Shown piece after piece: positions 1 to 6,370 of a DNA stretch of 6,466 bases. Below the pieces are notes generated by a model. The model had not been told where the DNA came from and ran no database searches. It saw only the letters and a list, made by a program, of their open reading frames with translations. Every line of letters starts with the position of its first letter. Position 1 is the first letter of the stretch. This DNA comes from an uncultured Tannerella sp. (GTDB lineage Bacteria; Bacteroidota; Bacteroidia; Bacteroidales; Tannerellaceae). The position numbers were made by a program, and so were the translations under genes. The stretch spans positions 1 through 6,466 of the forward strand of contig CALHPT010000332.1 in assembly GCA_938036405.1 (NCBI GenBank). Reading direction: 5' to 3'.

Positions 1-681
1 GAAGCGTCAATCCGTGCAGAGGGTGCATTCCGAAATCTCCGTGCACCCTTCTACCAGCGCCACTTTCACAGTCGATACTTCATGTGGGACAATGATTTGC
101 GCAACACGCAACGTCTCTATGTAGGCGGTACGGCCGAGTGGGAGCAGACGCGTACGCGTATTTCTGCCGGTGTGGAGAATGTCACGAACTATGTCTACTT
201 CGCTACTGACGGTCGGCCGGCTCAGCACACCAGTAGCCTCCAGATTGTCACAGCACGACTTCGCCAAGACTTCCGTTACCGTGCCTTCGGACGGGATAAC
301 GAGATTGTTTATCAGGCTACCAGCCACGATAACATTGTGCCATTGCCCCGATTGGCACTTTACTCCAACGCCTACGTCGTCATTCGCCCCGTGCGCGTTC
401 TGACTCTCCAGCTTGGCGCTGACGTTCGGTATTTCACTGCCTATCATGCTCCTTATTACGAGCCAGCAACCCAGCAGTTCCAGAATCAGACCGAAATCAA
501 AGTGGGCAATTACCCCCTCATCAACGCGTACGCCAATTTTCACCTCCGTCAGGCGCGCTTTTTCGTTATGGCCTATAATCTCAGCCGCCTCTTCGTCGAT
601 CCGCGCTACTTCTCCATGCCCCATTACCCGCTCAATCCGATGGTCATCAAGCTTGGCATTGCCGTGACCTTCAACAATTGA
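1..681 (+). CDS. putative outer-membrane porin, C-terminal part (5' end outside window)
   Basis: The reading frame is open from base 1 and stops with TGA at 679-681, giving 226 visible residues. The first ATG inside the window (base 82) is an internal methionine, because in-frame coding continues upstream of it. The residues alternate polar and hydrophobic/aromatic positions in short strands separated by charged or Asn/Gly-rich turns, as in a transmembrane beta-barrel. Examples are the stretches around 'LTLQLGADVRYF', 'ANFHLRQARFFVMAYN' and the closing 'HYPLNPMVIKLGIAVTF'. That ending resembles the last strands of the Bacteroidetes 'putative porin' family (Porin_10), in which a His-Tyr-Pro-x-Asn-Pro turn precedes the final strand. 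The role would be passive solute passage or structure in the outer membrane; the substrate is unknown. Other outer-membrane beta-barrels remain possible. The next gene follows after 71 bp on the same strand, so co-transcription is plausible. Confidence 0.75.
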   Translation, partial: EASIRAEGAFRNLRAPFYQRHFHSRYFMWDNDLRNTQRLYVGGTAEWEQTRTRISAGVENVTNYVYFATDGRPAQHTSSLQIVTARLRQDFRYRAFGRDNEIVYQATSHDNIVPLPRLALYSNAYVVIRPVRVLTLQLGADVRYFTAYHAPYYEPATQQFQNQTEIKVGNYPLINAYANFHLRQARFFVMAYNLSRLFVDPRYFSMPHYPLNPMVIKLGIAVTFNN

Positions 682-752
682 GGCGTGCAGAGGGCGCGCA
701 CCCCATACGACCCATTCTTTTTGTATTTCACCCCCGCAACCGTCCATAGAAA

Positions 753-1838
753 ATGAAAACTCGCAAAATGCTTCAAGTCTACGTCGGACTACTCGTTGTA
801 GCCGTAGGCACGATGGGCCTCATTGGGGTCTTTCGCGCCATGAATAAGCGCACGGAGACGGTGCGCGATTATGATGCCATCCGTCGCGAGGGCATCCTTC
901 GCTTTGTAGCTGAATACGACCGGCCTGGGAGCTATGTGGCCCCAGATGACACCGTTCTGCAAGGCTTCCAATACGAGTTGAGCCGTGCCATAGCCGGGTA
1001 TGCCGGCGTCGAGATGGAGATACACTTTGAGATGAGCCTCGAAAAGAGCTTCGAAGGGCTCCGTGACGGGCATTATGATATCGTCGCCCGTAACTTGCCT
1101 ACCACGAACGAGCTGAAGGCTGACTATCTCTTTACAGATCCTATCCTGACAGACCGGCAGGTGCTCGTGCAGCGACGTGATACGGCCCGACTACTCCGTA
1201 ACCAGCTCGATCTTGTGGGGCACACGATCGTTGTACCTCGTGAATCCCCGGCCATTCTGCGTTTGGAGAATCTGCGACGCGAGATGGCCGATACTTTCGG
1301 CATTGTAGAGGAGCCGCTCTATTCGTCTGAGCAATTAATCGCAATGGTTGCGGCCGGCGACATCGATTACACCGTATGTGATCGGCGTGTGGCCACTGCT
1401 GCCCTTGAGCTTTATCCTGAAATTGACATCAATACCGACATCGGTTTCACGCAGCTCCATGCTTGGGCTGTCCGCAAGACTTCGCCTGCTCTGCGCGATA
1501 GTATTAACGCTTGGTTTGCCCGCATGCACGCCGATGGCACCTTCGATCGCATCCTCCATAAGTATTACCCTACCGCGGAGTCTTCGACCGACAAAGCATC
1601 ACCCAAGAAGAACGATGTGAAGGCTGTCGCACCCGTTGGGACGAAGGCCACGCCCGATCAGGCAGCCCCATCGAAGACGAAAGCGGCAAAGTCAAAGGCT
1701 AAGTCGGCCCGACAGAAAGCGAAATCGACGAAGTCAAAAGCCAAGTCGGCCCCGTCGAAGGCGAAAGCGACAAAGGCCAAGTCGTCCAAGGCCAAAAAAT
1801 CCACCTCGAAACGTACCCGCACCAAGCGTAAGGGGTAA
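753..1838 (+). CDS. membrane-anchored periplasmic solute-binding-type protein (MltF N-domain-like) with Lys-rich tail
   Basis: The product has 361 residues. A basic N-terminus (MKTRKM) precedes a hydrophobic segment at about residues 8-28, which is a signal anchor or uncleaved signal peptide and puts the rest in the periplasm. Residues about 40-272 read as a bacterial family 3 solute-binding domain (SBP_bac_3). They show 'GILRFVAEYDRPGSY' near the start, 'GFQYELSRAIAGYAG', 'GHYDIVARNLPTTNELKADY', then 'FTDPILTDRQVLVQR', and finally 'INAWFARMHADGTFDRILHKYYP'. This is the layout of the N-terminal half of MltF-type lytic transglycosylases and of amino-acid-binding proteins. No SLT catalytic domain follows, so a murein hydrolase call is not supported. 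From about residue 275 the protein becomes a low-complexity extension rich in Lys, Ser, Ala and Thr that ends 'KRTRTKRKG'. The start at 753 is preferred because it supplies the full signal segment. The ligand is unknown. Binding of a cell-wall fragment or amino acid is only an inference. Confidence 0.8.
   Translation: MKTRKMLQVYVGLLVVAVGTMGLIGVFRAMNKRTETVRDYDAIRREGILRFVAEYDRPGSYVAPDDTVLQGFQYELSRAIAGYAGVEMEIHFEMSLEKSFEGLRDGHYDIVARNLPTTNELKADYLFTDPILTDRQVLVQRRDTARLLRNQLDLVGHTIVVPRESPAILRLENLRREMADTFGIVEEPLYSSEQLIAMVAAGDIDYTVCDRRVATAALELYPEIDINTDIGFTQLHAWAVRKTSPALRDSINAWFARMHADGTFDRILHKYYPTAESSTDKASPKKNDVKAVAPVGTKATPDQAAPSKTKAAKSKAKSARQKAKSTKSKAKSAPSKAKATKAKSSKAKKSTSKRTRTKRKG
1575..1835 (+). other. 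low-complexity basic (histone H1-like) C-terminal tail of the solute-binding-type protein
   Basis: Residues about 275-361 leave the folded domain and become nearly pure Lys/Ser/Ala/Thr/Pro, with repeated SKAK, KAKS and KSK motifs and a final Arg/Lys cluster. The coding DNA holds two near-identical copies of a 23-base stretch at 1689-1711 and 1731-1753, 42 bases (14 codons) apart, so part of the tail may have grown by in-frame duplication. The frame stays open and codon choice stays ordinary for Lys, Ser and Ala, so this looks like translated protein and not a frameshift product. Such tails bind polyanions in histone-like proteins. Here the predicted location is the periplasm, where the partner could be an anionic envelope polymer; that is inference. 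Confidence 0.75.
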
Positions 1839-1860
1839 ACCGGAAATGCCTGCAACATGA

Positions 1861-2139
1861 ATGGCCATTGAGATGCCGTCCCGCCACGGGACGAGACCAA
1901 AATGACCGTTGAGACGCCGTCGTGTCGCATGATGGGACCAAAATGACCGTTGAGACGCCGTCGTGTCGCATGATGGGACCAAAATGACCATTGAGACGCC
2001 GTCGTGTCGCATGATGGGGCCAAAATGACCATTGAGACGCCGTCGTGTCGCACGATGGGACCAAAATGGCCGTTGAGACGCCGTCGTGTCGCACGATGGG
2101 ACCAAAATGGTCGTTGAGACGCCGTCGTGCCACATGATG
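1861..2139. repeat. tandem array of a 41-bp unit, about 7 copies, hairpin-forming
   Basis: Units begin (at GAGAYGCCGTC) at 1870, 1911, 1952, 1993, 2034, 2075 and 2116, exactly 41 bp apart. The last one decays after 2139, and a fragment of a preceding unit is visible at 1861-1869. Units 2-6 differ by only a few bases (ATGACCGTT / ATGACCATT / ATGGCCGTT; CATGATGG / CACGATGG). The first and last units are the most diverged, as expected for an old array homogenised from the inside. Each unit holds an inverted repeat of 7-8 bp arms around a 3-base loop, for example 2081-2088 with 2092-2099 and 1877-1883 with 1887-1893. Copies touch without spacers, so this is not CRISPR. The array lies just after the solute-binding-type gene and is outside any supported gene. 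Confidence 0.95.
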
Positions 2140-2472
2140 ATCGAACTATCACGACATGTAAACCTCAAAAAAAGGACAGATGAGGACTTCGCGTCCCTTA
2201 GCGAGAGGTTCGGATCGAAGCGACAAAATGGCACACGAGGAGCGAGGCCATCATGTAGCGATTTTTGGCTTTTTACTTCGTGAGCCCAGTCTATTTTTGC
2301 GCGCCGAAAATGGTCCTCAGGGGATGCGGATCCGGATCACTGAGCTTGGGGGCAGACTGCCGATGCAGCGACGTGCCCACAAGAATCATCACACTACGCG
2401 ATAAATGAAAACGAACGAACGACTCTCGCACACGGAAACAACGGTGTCGGGATAGAAAAACAAACTAAACAA
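2140..2472. other. non-coding stretch after the 41-bp array; no gene supported
   Basis: No convincing coding region is seen. Two short + strand open frames (2086-2283 and 2180-2404) have Arg/His/Gly-biased, shadow-like products; the first starts inside the repeat array. The stretch contains T-rich blocks near 2262-2275 and 2294-2298, a small perfect inverted repeat GGCAG-A-CTGCC near 2352, and an A-rich leader just before the next gene. It could be a diverged continuation of repetitive intergenic DNA or a long 5' untranslated region for the phosphoesterase gene. Nothing in it resembles a tRNA or a riboswitch known to me. Confidence 0.5.
2264..2299 (+). promoter_or_regulatory. candidate Bacteroidetes-type promoter for the metallophosphoesterase gene
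   Basis: TATTTTTG at 2292-2299 matches the Bacteroidetes -7 consensus TAnnTTTG exactly. A TTTG lies upstream at 2264-2267 with a 24-base gap, slightly longer than the usual spacing. Transcription would start near 2305 and leave a leader of about 165 bases before the ATG at 2473. The match is to a short, AT-rich motif in a T-rich area, so chance is a real possibility. Confidence 0.3.
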
Positions 2473-3717
2473 ATGAACATCAAATGGATGATACTGTCCT
2501 GTATGTTATTTGCAGGGCTCATGTCGGGCTGCGAGGATAAAACCGAGGATGCAGCACCAGGCAACTATTACGAGTTGAATCGGCAAAATAGCGCAAGACT
2601 TCTCTCGGGTATGGCGGTGGATATGATGCAAGAAAATCGGTTTGTCATAGTGCACATTTCCGACGCGCACCTCTCAAATTGGTCTAGCAACAACTTCTGG
2701 CGCCATCCGGAGAATCTGATTGAGGCCGTCAATTTTGTCAACCGGCCTCCGGTCAAAGTGAATGCGATGGTCGCGACGGGCGACTTCATTTCGAATATGG
2801 CGAAGACTACTCGACAGACCGCCATGGAGTATATGAATGCTTTCGCGACCCATTATTTCAACAGCAATCATGTCCCCTCTTTCGTTTGCACTGGCAATCA
2901 CGACGGGAACATGATCAATCCCAACGCCGCAGAGTGGATCACACAGGAGGACTTCTACTCTGCCGTCACCGCAAGGATCAATTATCCCGTGTATACCGAT
3001 GGGCGCAGCAACTATTACTACACCGACATGCCGGATGGTCGTGGCGGACGGATCAGAATCATCGCGCTTGACGAGCTGGATCGTACCGACGACGCGATTA
3101 ACACCCAGCAAAAGGCGGCATACTCGCCACGCCAGATTGCGTGGTTCACCAATGTGGCGCTAAGGCAAGGAATGACGAGCAGACACAGTGTGATCGTACT
3201 GATGCACCATTCGCTCCCGTCAGACAATGCTGAGGCACGCCGGTACATCGCCAACGAGCACGTTTATTCGTGGTACATGATCCCAGAAATCATCGAAGCC
3301 TTCCGCAGTAAGACCCACCTCGAGAAGCGATACCCGAATAAAATCGTCCCCGGGGACACGCTCACGGTTGATGCTGATTTCACTCAGGTGCCGGGGGAAT
3401 TCATCTGCTATATGGGAGGCCATGTTCATACGTATTTGAATTACGAGGTCTCGTGGGTTCCGAATATCAACCGAGCGCTGCCCAAGCAGCAGGTGCTGGT
3501 GGCGAACAACATGTCGCCGTCGGAGAAGAACCCCGTGTCGCCCATCGAACGCTTTAAGCGCGGAACCCAGAACAATACGTTCAATATCTACGCCATCGAC
3601 ACGAAGGAGAAGATGATCTACGTCACCTTCTTTGGTGCCACTTTAGCCTATTACCCCCGCGTGATTGCCCTCAATTACGGCAACGCGCCGGTCAGTGAGG
3701 CCGCGACGGGTAAGTAA
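2473..3717 (+). CDS. calcineurin-like metallophosphoesterase lipoprotein
   Basis: The product has 414 residues. A signal peptide ends in the lipobox LMSGC with the lipidated cysteine at residue 20. It is followed by Glu-Asp-Lys-Thr-Glu-Asp, an acidic stretch like the surface-export signals of Bacteroidetes lipoproteins, so the outer face of the outer membrane is possible. The metallophosphoesterase motifs appear in order: D64-x-H66 (HISDAHLS), G103-D104 (ATGDF), G141-N142-H143-D144 (TGNHD), H245/H246 (VLMHHS) and G316-H317-V318-H319 (MGGHVH). All dinuclear-metal ligands are therefore present and the enzyme should be active. It would hydrolyse a phosphomono- or diester; the substrate cannot be named. 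The start is supported by the signal peptide. It is preceded by an A-rich leader (AAACTAAACAA) without a Shine-Dalgarno site, as is usual in this phylum. The gene stands alone, with 634 bp of non-coding DNA upstream and a terminator 9 bp after the stop codon. Confidence 0.9.
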   Translation: MNIKWMILSCMLFAGLMSGCEDKTEDAAPGNYYELNRQNSARLLSGMAVDMMQENRFVIVHISDAHLSNWSSNNFWRHPENLIEAVNFVNRPPVKVNAMVATGDFISNMAKTTRQTAMEYMNAFATHYFNSNHVPSFVCTGNHDGNMINPNAAEWITQEDFYSAVTARINYPVYTDGRSNYYYTDMPDGRGGRIRIIALDELDRTDDAINTQQKAAYSPRQIAWFTNVALRQGMTSRHSVIVLMHHSLPSDNAEARRYIANEHVYSWYMIPEIIEAFRSKTHLEKRYPNKIVPGDTLTVDADFTQVPGEFICYMGGHVHTYLNYEVSWVPNINRALPKQQVLVANNMSPSEKNPVSPIERFKRGTQNNTFNIYAIDTKEKMIYVTFFGATLAYYPRVIALNYGNAPVSEAATGK

Positions 3718-3726
3718 ATGCGAGCT

Positions 3727-3801
3727 AAAAATGGTAAGTCCTGCCTGCAGGGCCTTGGGGTTTGAGTTCCTAGGTCGTTGCAGGCAGGACTTGCCGTTTT
3801 T
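3727..3801. terminator. bidirectional rho-independent terminator between convergent genes
   Basis: The arms 3733-3749 and 3779-3795 pair over 17 bp with a single U-G wobble. They are flanked by AAAAA at 3727-3731 and TTTTT at 3797-3801, which extend the pairing and give a U-run on either strand. The loop between the arms is 29 bases. The element starts 9 bp after the stop of the phosphoesterase gene and ends 15 bp before the stop of the opposing methyltransferase gene. That is where a shared terminator for convergent transcripts belongs. Confidence 0.9.
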
Positions 3802-3816
3802 GTGTGTGAAAGACGC

Positions 3817-4554
3817 CTATCCGCGCTGGCGCAGGGCCTCGTAGAGGAGGACACCGGCGGCCACCGAGACGTTCAGGGAGGCTATGGTGCCGCGTTGCGG
3901 GATACTCACCCACTCGTCGCACAGTTTGAGGTGCGCGGGAGCAACCCCCGTATCCTCGGCGCCCATCACAATCGCCGTGGGACCCGCATACGTAATGTCG
4001 GTGTACGTTGTGGACGCTTTTTCGGTGGCAGCCACCAGGCGCACGCCACTATCGCGCAGGAATCGGAGGGCGCTATGCAGGTTGCGCTCCCGACAAACCG
4101 GGACGACGTTGAGTGCTCCGGCCGACGCCTTCATCGCGTCTGCAGTGGCGGAGGCGCTCCCCTCGGTCGGGATCACAAGCGCGTCGACGCCGACACATTC
4201 ACATGTGCGCGCGATGGCTCCGAAGTTGCGGACGTCGGTCACCCCGTCGAGCAAAACGATAAAGGGGTCGCGTCCCAGCTCATACACCATGGGGATGATG
4301 TCTTCGAGCCGTTGGTAAGTGATTTCAGAGACGAATGCGATGACGCCTTGATGGTTTTTTCGGGTGATCCGGTTGAGGCGCTCCACGGGCACATGTTGCA
4401 CGGGGATTAGCCTGCCGCGGAGCATGGTGCGGAGCTCGCTAATCAGTTCATTACTCTGTCGGTCCTTCTTGATAAGAATTTTATCGATGTCTCGCCCGGC
4501 TTGCAGGGCCTCCATGACGGCGCGAGTGCCGAAGATGATATGGTTGTCGGTCAT
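3817..4554 (-). CDS. rlmB: TrmH/SpoU-family 23S rRNA 2'-O-ribose methyltransferase (RlmB-like)
   Basis: The product has 245 residues, normal for RlmB. The N-terminal part (about 5-77, 'IFGTRAVMEAL' to 'HQGVIAFVSE') is the small RNA substrate-binding domain. Residues about 98-241 form the SPOUT methyltransferase with its trefoil knot. Motif 1 is 'LLDGVTDVRNFGAIART', with the conserved Asn110 and Arg116. Motif 2 is 'AIVMGAEDTGV'. Motif 3 is 'SIPQRGTIASLNVSVAAG', with Ser226 and Asn228 near the S-adenosylmethionine pocket. The family methylates a ribose in 23S rRNA (Gm2251 in E. coli) during 50S assembly, using S-adenosylmethionine. The target here is inferred from family similarity; a related TrmH-type tRNA or rRNA target cannot be excluded. 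The gene lies 55 bp downstream of recN on the same strand with no terminator between them, so it is probably co-transcribed. Its 3' end abuts the shared terminator. Confidence 0.9.
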   Translation of the reverse strand: MTDNHIIFGTRAVMEALQAGRDIDKILIKKDRQSNELISELRTMLRGRLIPVQHVPVERLNRITRKNHQGVIAFVSEITYQRLEDIIPMVYELGRDPFIVLLDGVTDVRNFGAIARTCECVGVDALVIPTEGSASATADAMKASAGALNVVPVCRERNLHSALRFLRDSGVRLVAATEKASTTYTDITYAGPTAIVMGAEDTGVAPAHLKLCDEWVSIPQRGTIASLNVSVAAGVLLYEALRQRG

Positions 4555-4609
4555 TTTGTCGGAAATAATAGGGAAGTAGTATCTGGTGGATAGGTAGGCT
4601 GGGAAATGC

Positions 4610-6271
4610 TTACTTCATGTCGAGAAGCTCTCGTGCGTTGGCGATGGCTGCATCCGTGAGTGAGGCGCCGCTAAGCATGCGCGCGATCTCACCGACGCGC
4701 TCGTCCGGGGTTAACGGGCGAATGCGAGTCAAGGTGCGATCGGCGGTGTCCTCCTTATAAACGTAGTAATGAGCCGATCCCTTGGCTGCGATCTGGGGCT
4801 GGTGCGTGATGGTGATGACTTGCATGCGCTGTCCGAGGGTCTGCATGATGTCGGCCATACGATCCGATATGTCGCCGGAGACTCCGGTATCGATTTCGTC
4901 GAATATAATGGCAGGCAAGGCCGCAAATCCCGCGATCATGGCCTTGATACAGAGCATGAGGCGCGAAATTTCTCCGCCCGAAGCGGTCTGTGCCACCGGA
5001 CTGAGGGGTTCGTTCTTGTTGGCCGAGAAGAGGAAGGCCACCTCGTCCATACCGTCCGCCGCGGGACGGGCGCGCGGCGTAAGCTCGATCTGAAAACGCG
5101 TGTTGGGGACTCCCAGCGTACGCATCCGGTCCGCTATTTCTTGCTCGATACCAGCGGCCGCCTCGGTGCGGCTCTTCGTGAGCGCCGCGGCGCCAGTCAG
5201 CACGGCCTGATAGGCCTCGTCGCGCTCGCGTGTGAGGGCTGCCAGACGTTCGTCGAACGACTCGATGGCCGCGAGACGGGCCGCAAAGTCGGCCTGAAGG
5301 CTGATGAGCGCCTCGACGGAATCCACACGGTGTTTGCGCTGCAAATTGTAGATGATATTCAGGCGATCATTGACGTGCGTCATGCGCTCGGGGTCGAAAT
5401 CGACATCCTCCTTGAGGTGGTCAATGTCTGTGTGCAGATCTTCAAGATCAATCCGGGCGGTACGGATCCGTTCGGCGTAATCGGCAGCCCCCGGCAGGTA
5501 GTTCTTGATCCCCTCCATGAGCGTGAGCGCCTCATTCAGGCGGGTCAAGATCCCCGCATCGTCGTCGCCCAGCATGCCCGCGGTGCGATAGAGGGCTTCT
5601 TTGATCTCTTCAGCATGCGAGAGCGTTTTCAGCTCCTCTTCGAGCTCGGATTGTTCACCCGCCTTCAGGCGCGCGGCCGTCAATTCATCGACTTGGAAGC
5701 GGAGATAGTCCTCGTTCTGATTATTACTCTCGGCGGCAGCCTTTAGCTCGTCGAGCCGGCTCTCTGCGTCGCGGTAAGCTTGGAATTGCTCGGTGTAGGC
5801 GCGCAGTAAATCTGAGGTTTGCGCCATGATATCGACCACCTTAAGCTGAAAACGCGTGTCGGCCAGGAGTAGATTCTGGTGCTGGGAGTGAATGTCAATG
5901 AGATGATCACCAAGCGCCTTGACCGTGGCCAGCGAAACGGGCGAATCATTGATGAAGGCGCGCGACTTGCCGGCTGCGCTCAGCTCGCGACGGAGCAGGC
6001 AGGAGGTGGCATCGTATTCGAGGTCGTTTTCTTGGAAAAACTGCTCGAGGCCATAGGTCGAGACGTCAAATTCGGCCTCGATAATGCACTTATCGGCCCC
6101 TGCGCGGGTGCTTTTTGCATCAGCACGACCGCCCAAGACGAGTGCGAGGGCGCCGAGAATGATTGACTTACCGGCGCCTGTCTCACCGGTGATGACAGAG
6201 AAGCCTTGATCGAAGGTGATGTCCAGTCGGTCGATGAGCACAAAGTTTCGTATGTGAAGCGATTTAAGCAT
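4610..6271 (-). CDS. recN: DNA repair protein RecN
   Basis: The product has 553 residues, the full length of RecN, an SMC-like ATPase that helps hold and process DNA ends during recombinational repair of double-strand breaks. The N-terminus 'MLKSLHIRNFVLIDRLDITF' is the family start. Walker A is GETGAGKS at 29-36. The Q-loop region is 'LIDIHSQHQNLLL' around 124-136. Residues about 155-380 form the Glu/Ala/Leu/Arg-rich coiled-coil arms. The ABC signature is 'ASGGEISRLML' at 430-440, Walker B is 'AIIFDEIDTGVSG' at about 455-467, and the switch histidine is H490 in 'ITITHQPQIAA'. No key residue is missing. The gene is the first of a two-gene - strand unit with the rRNA methyltransferase. In many bacteria recN is induced by DNA damage. 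No recognised LexA box is visible upstream, but a palindromic repeat array begins about 100 bp before the start codon. Confidence 0.97.
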   Translation of the reverse strand: MLKSLHIRNFVLIDRLDITFDQGFSVITGETGAGKSIILGALALVLGGRADAKSTRAGADKCIIEAEFDVSTYGLEQFFQENDLEYDATSCLLRRELSAAGKSRAFINDSPVSLATVKALGDHLIDIHSQHQNLLLADTRFQLKVVDIMAQTSDLLRAYTEQFQAYRDAESRLDELKAAAESNNQNEDYLRFQVDELTAARLKAGEQSELEEELKTLSHAEEIKEALYRTAGMLGDDDAGILTRLNEALTLMEGIKNYLPGAADYAERIRTARIDLEDLHTDIDHLKEDVDFDPERMTHVNDRLNIIYNLQRKHRVDSVEALISLQADFAARLAAIESFDERLAALTRERDEAYQAVLTGAAALTKSRTEAAAGIEQEIADRMRTLGVPNTRFQIELTPRARPAADGMDEVAFLFSANKNEPLSPVAQTASGGEISRLMLCIKAMIAGFAALPAIIFDEIDTGVSGDISDRMADIMQTLGQRMQVITITHQPQIAAKGSAHYYVYKEDTADRTLTRIRPLTPDERVGEIARMLSGASLTDAAIANARELLDMK

Positions 6272-6326
6272 GAGGGCTATGTGAACTAAAAACTAATAGT
6301 GATGATCTGCCATTCCGGAAAGATTC

Positions 6327-6343
6327 CTATGGCCATAGTGGCC
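6327..6343. promoter_or_regulatory. overlapping short palindromes upstream of recN
   Basis: CTATGGCCATAG at 6327-6338 is a perfect 12-bp palindrome. It overlaps GGCCA-TAG-TGGCC at 6331-6343, another perfect inverted repeat with 5-bp arms. They lie about 55-70 bp upstream of the recN start codon, next to the weak promoter candidate. A dimeric regulator site is possible; chance cannot be ruled out for elements this short. Confidence 0.35.
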
Positions 6344-6344
6344 A

Positions 6345-6352
6345 CAAAGATG
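6345..6352 (-). promoter_or_regulatory. weak -7 box candidate for recN
   Basis: Read on the - strand, this is CATCTTTG, one mismatch from the Bacteroidetes -7 consensus TAnnTTTG. No clear TTTG -33 element is seen at the right distance. The corresponding upstream position falls at the edge of the 22-bp repeat array. The call rests on one imperfect motif in the only sizeable non-coding stretch before recN. Confidence 0.2.
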
Positions 6353-6370
6353 TCTCCGTTTTTACCTTTT

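Noticed and set aside
21..48. Inverted repeat GGGTGCA / TGCACCC in the porin coding region
   Set aside because: It has 7-bp arms inside a coding sequence without a U-run or other context; chance is sufficient.
7..747. A 246-codon minus-strand open frame opposite the porin
   Set aside because: The + strand frame shows beta-barrel character and a family-like C-terminus; the antisense product shows none.
682..752. Possible terminator or promoter between the porin and the solute-binding-type gene
   Set aside because: A GC-rich imperfect stem near 682-706 and a TCTTTTTG box near 715 are both weak. Neither is good enough to call, and the two genes may simply be co-transcribed.
1861..2139. CRISPR array
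   Set aside because: Units touch with no unique spacers and differ by scattered substitutions; no cas gene is nearby. The same reasoning excludes the 22-bp array at 6371-6466.
1658..2234. Overlapping minus-strand open frames of 144-166 codons across the 41-bp array
   Set aside because: Their products are the repeat read in three frames plus the antisense of the basic-tail coding region. No independent start signal or family likeness was seen, so they are treated as by-products of a stop-free repeat.
2086..2404. Short + strand open frames at 2086-2283 and 2180-2404
   Set aside because: They are short, biased in composition, one starts in the repeat array, and neither has a recognisable motif or a good leader.
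3778..4410. A 210-codon + strand open frame opposite the rRNA methyltransferase gene
   Set aside because: It begins inside the terminator and is antisense to a well-supported gene. The composition is that of a shadow frame.
4769..5746. A 325-codon + strand open frame opposite recN
   Set aside because: It is fully antisense to recN, which has every expected motif. The product is Gly/Arg/Val/Asp-rich shadow sequence with no recognisable domain.
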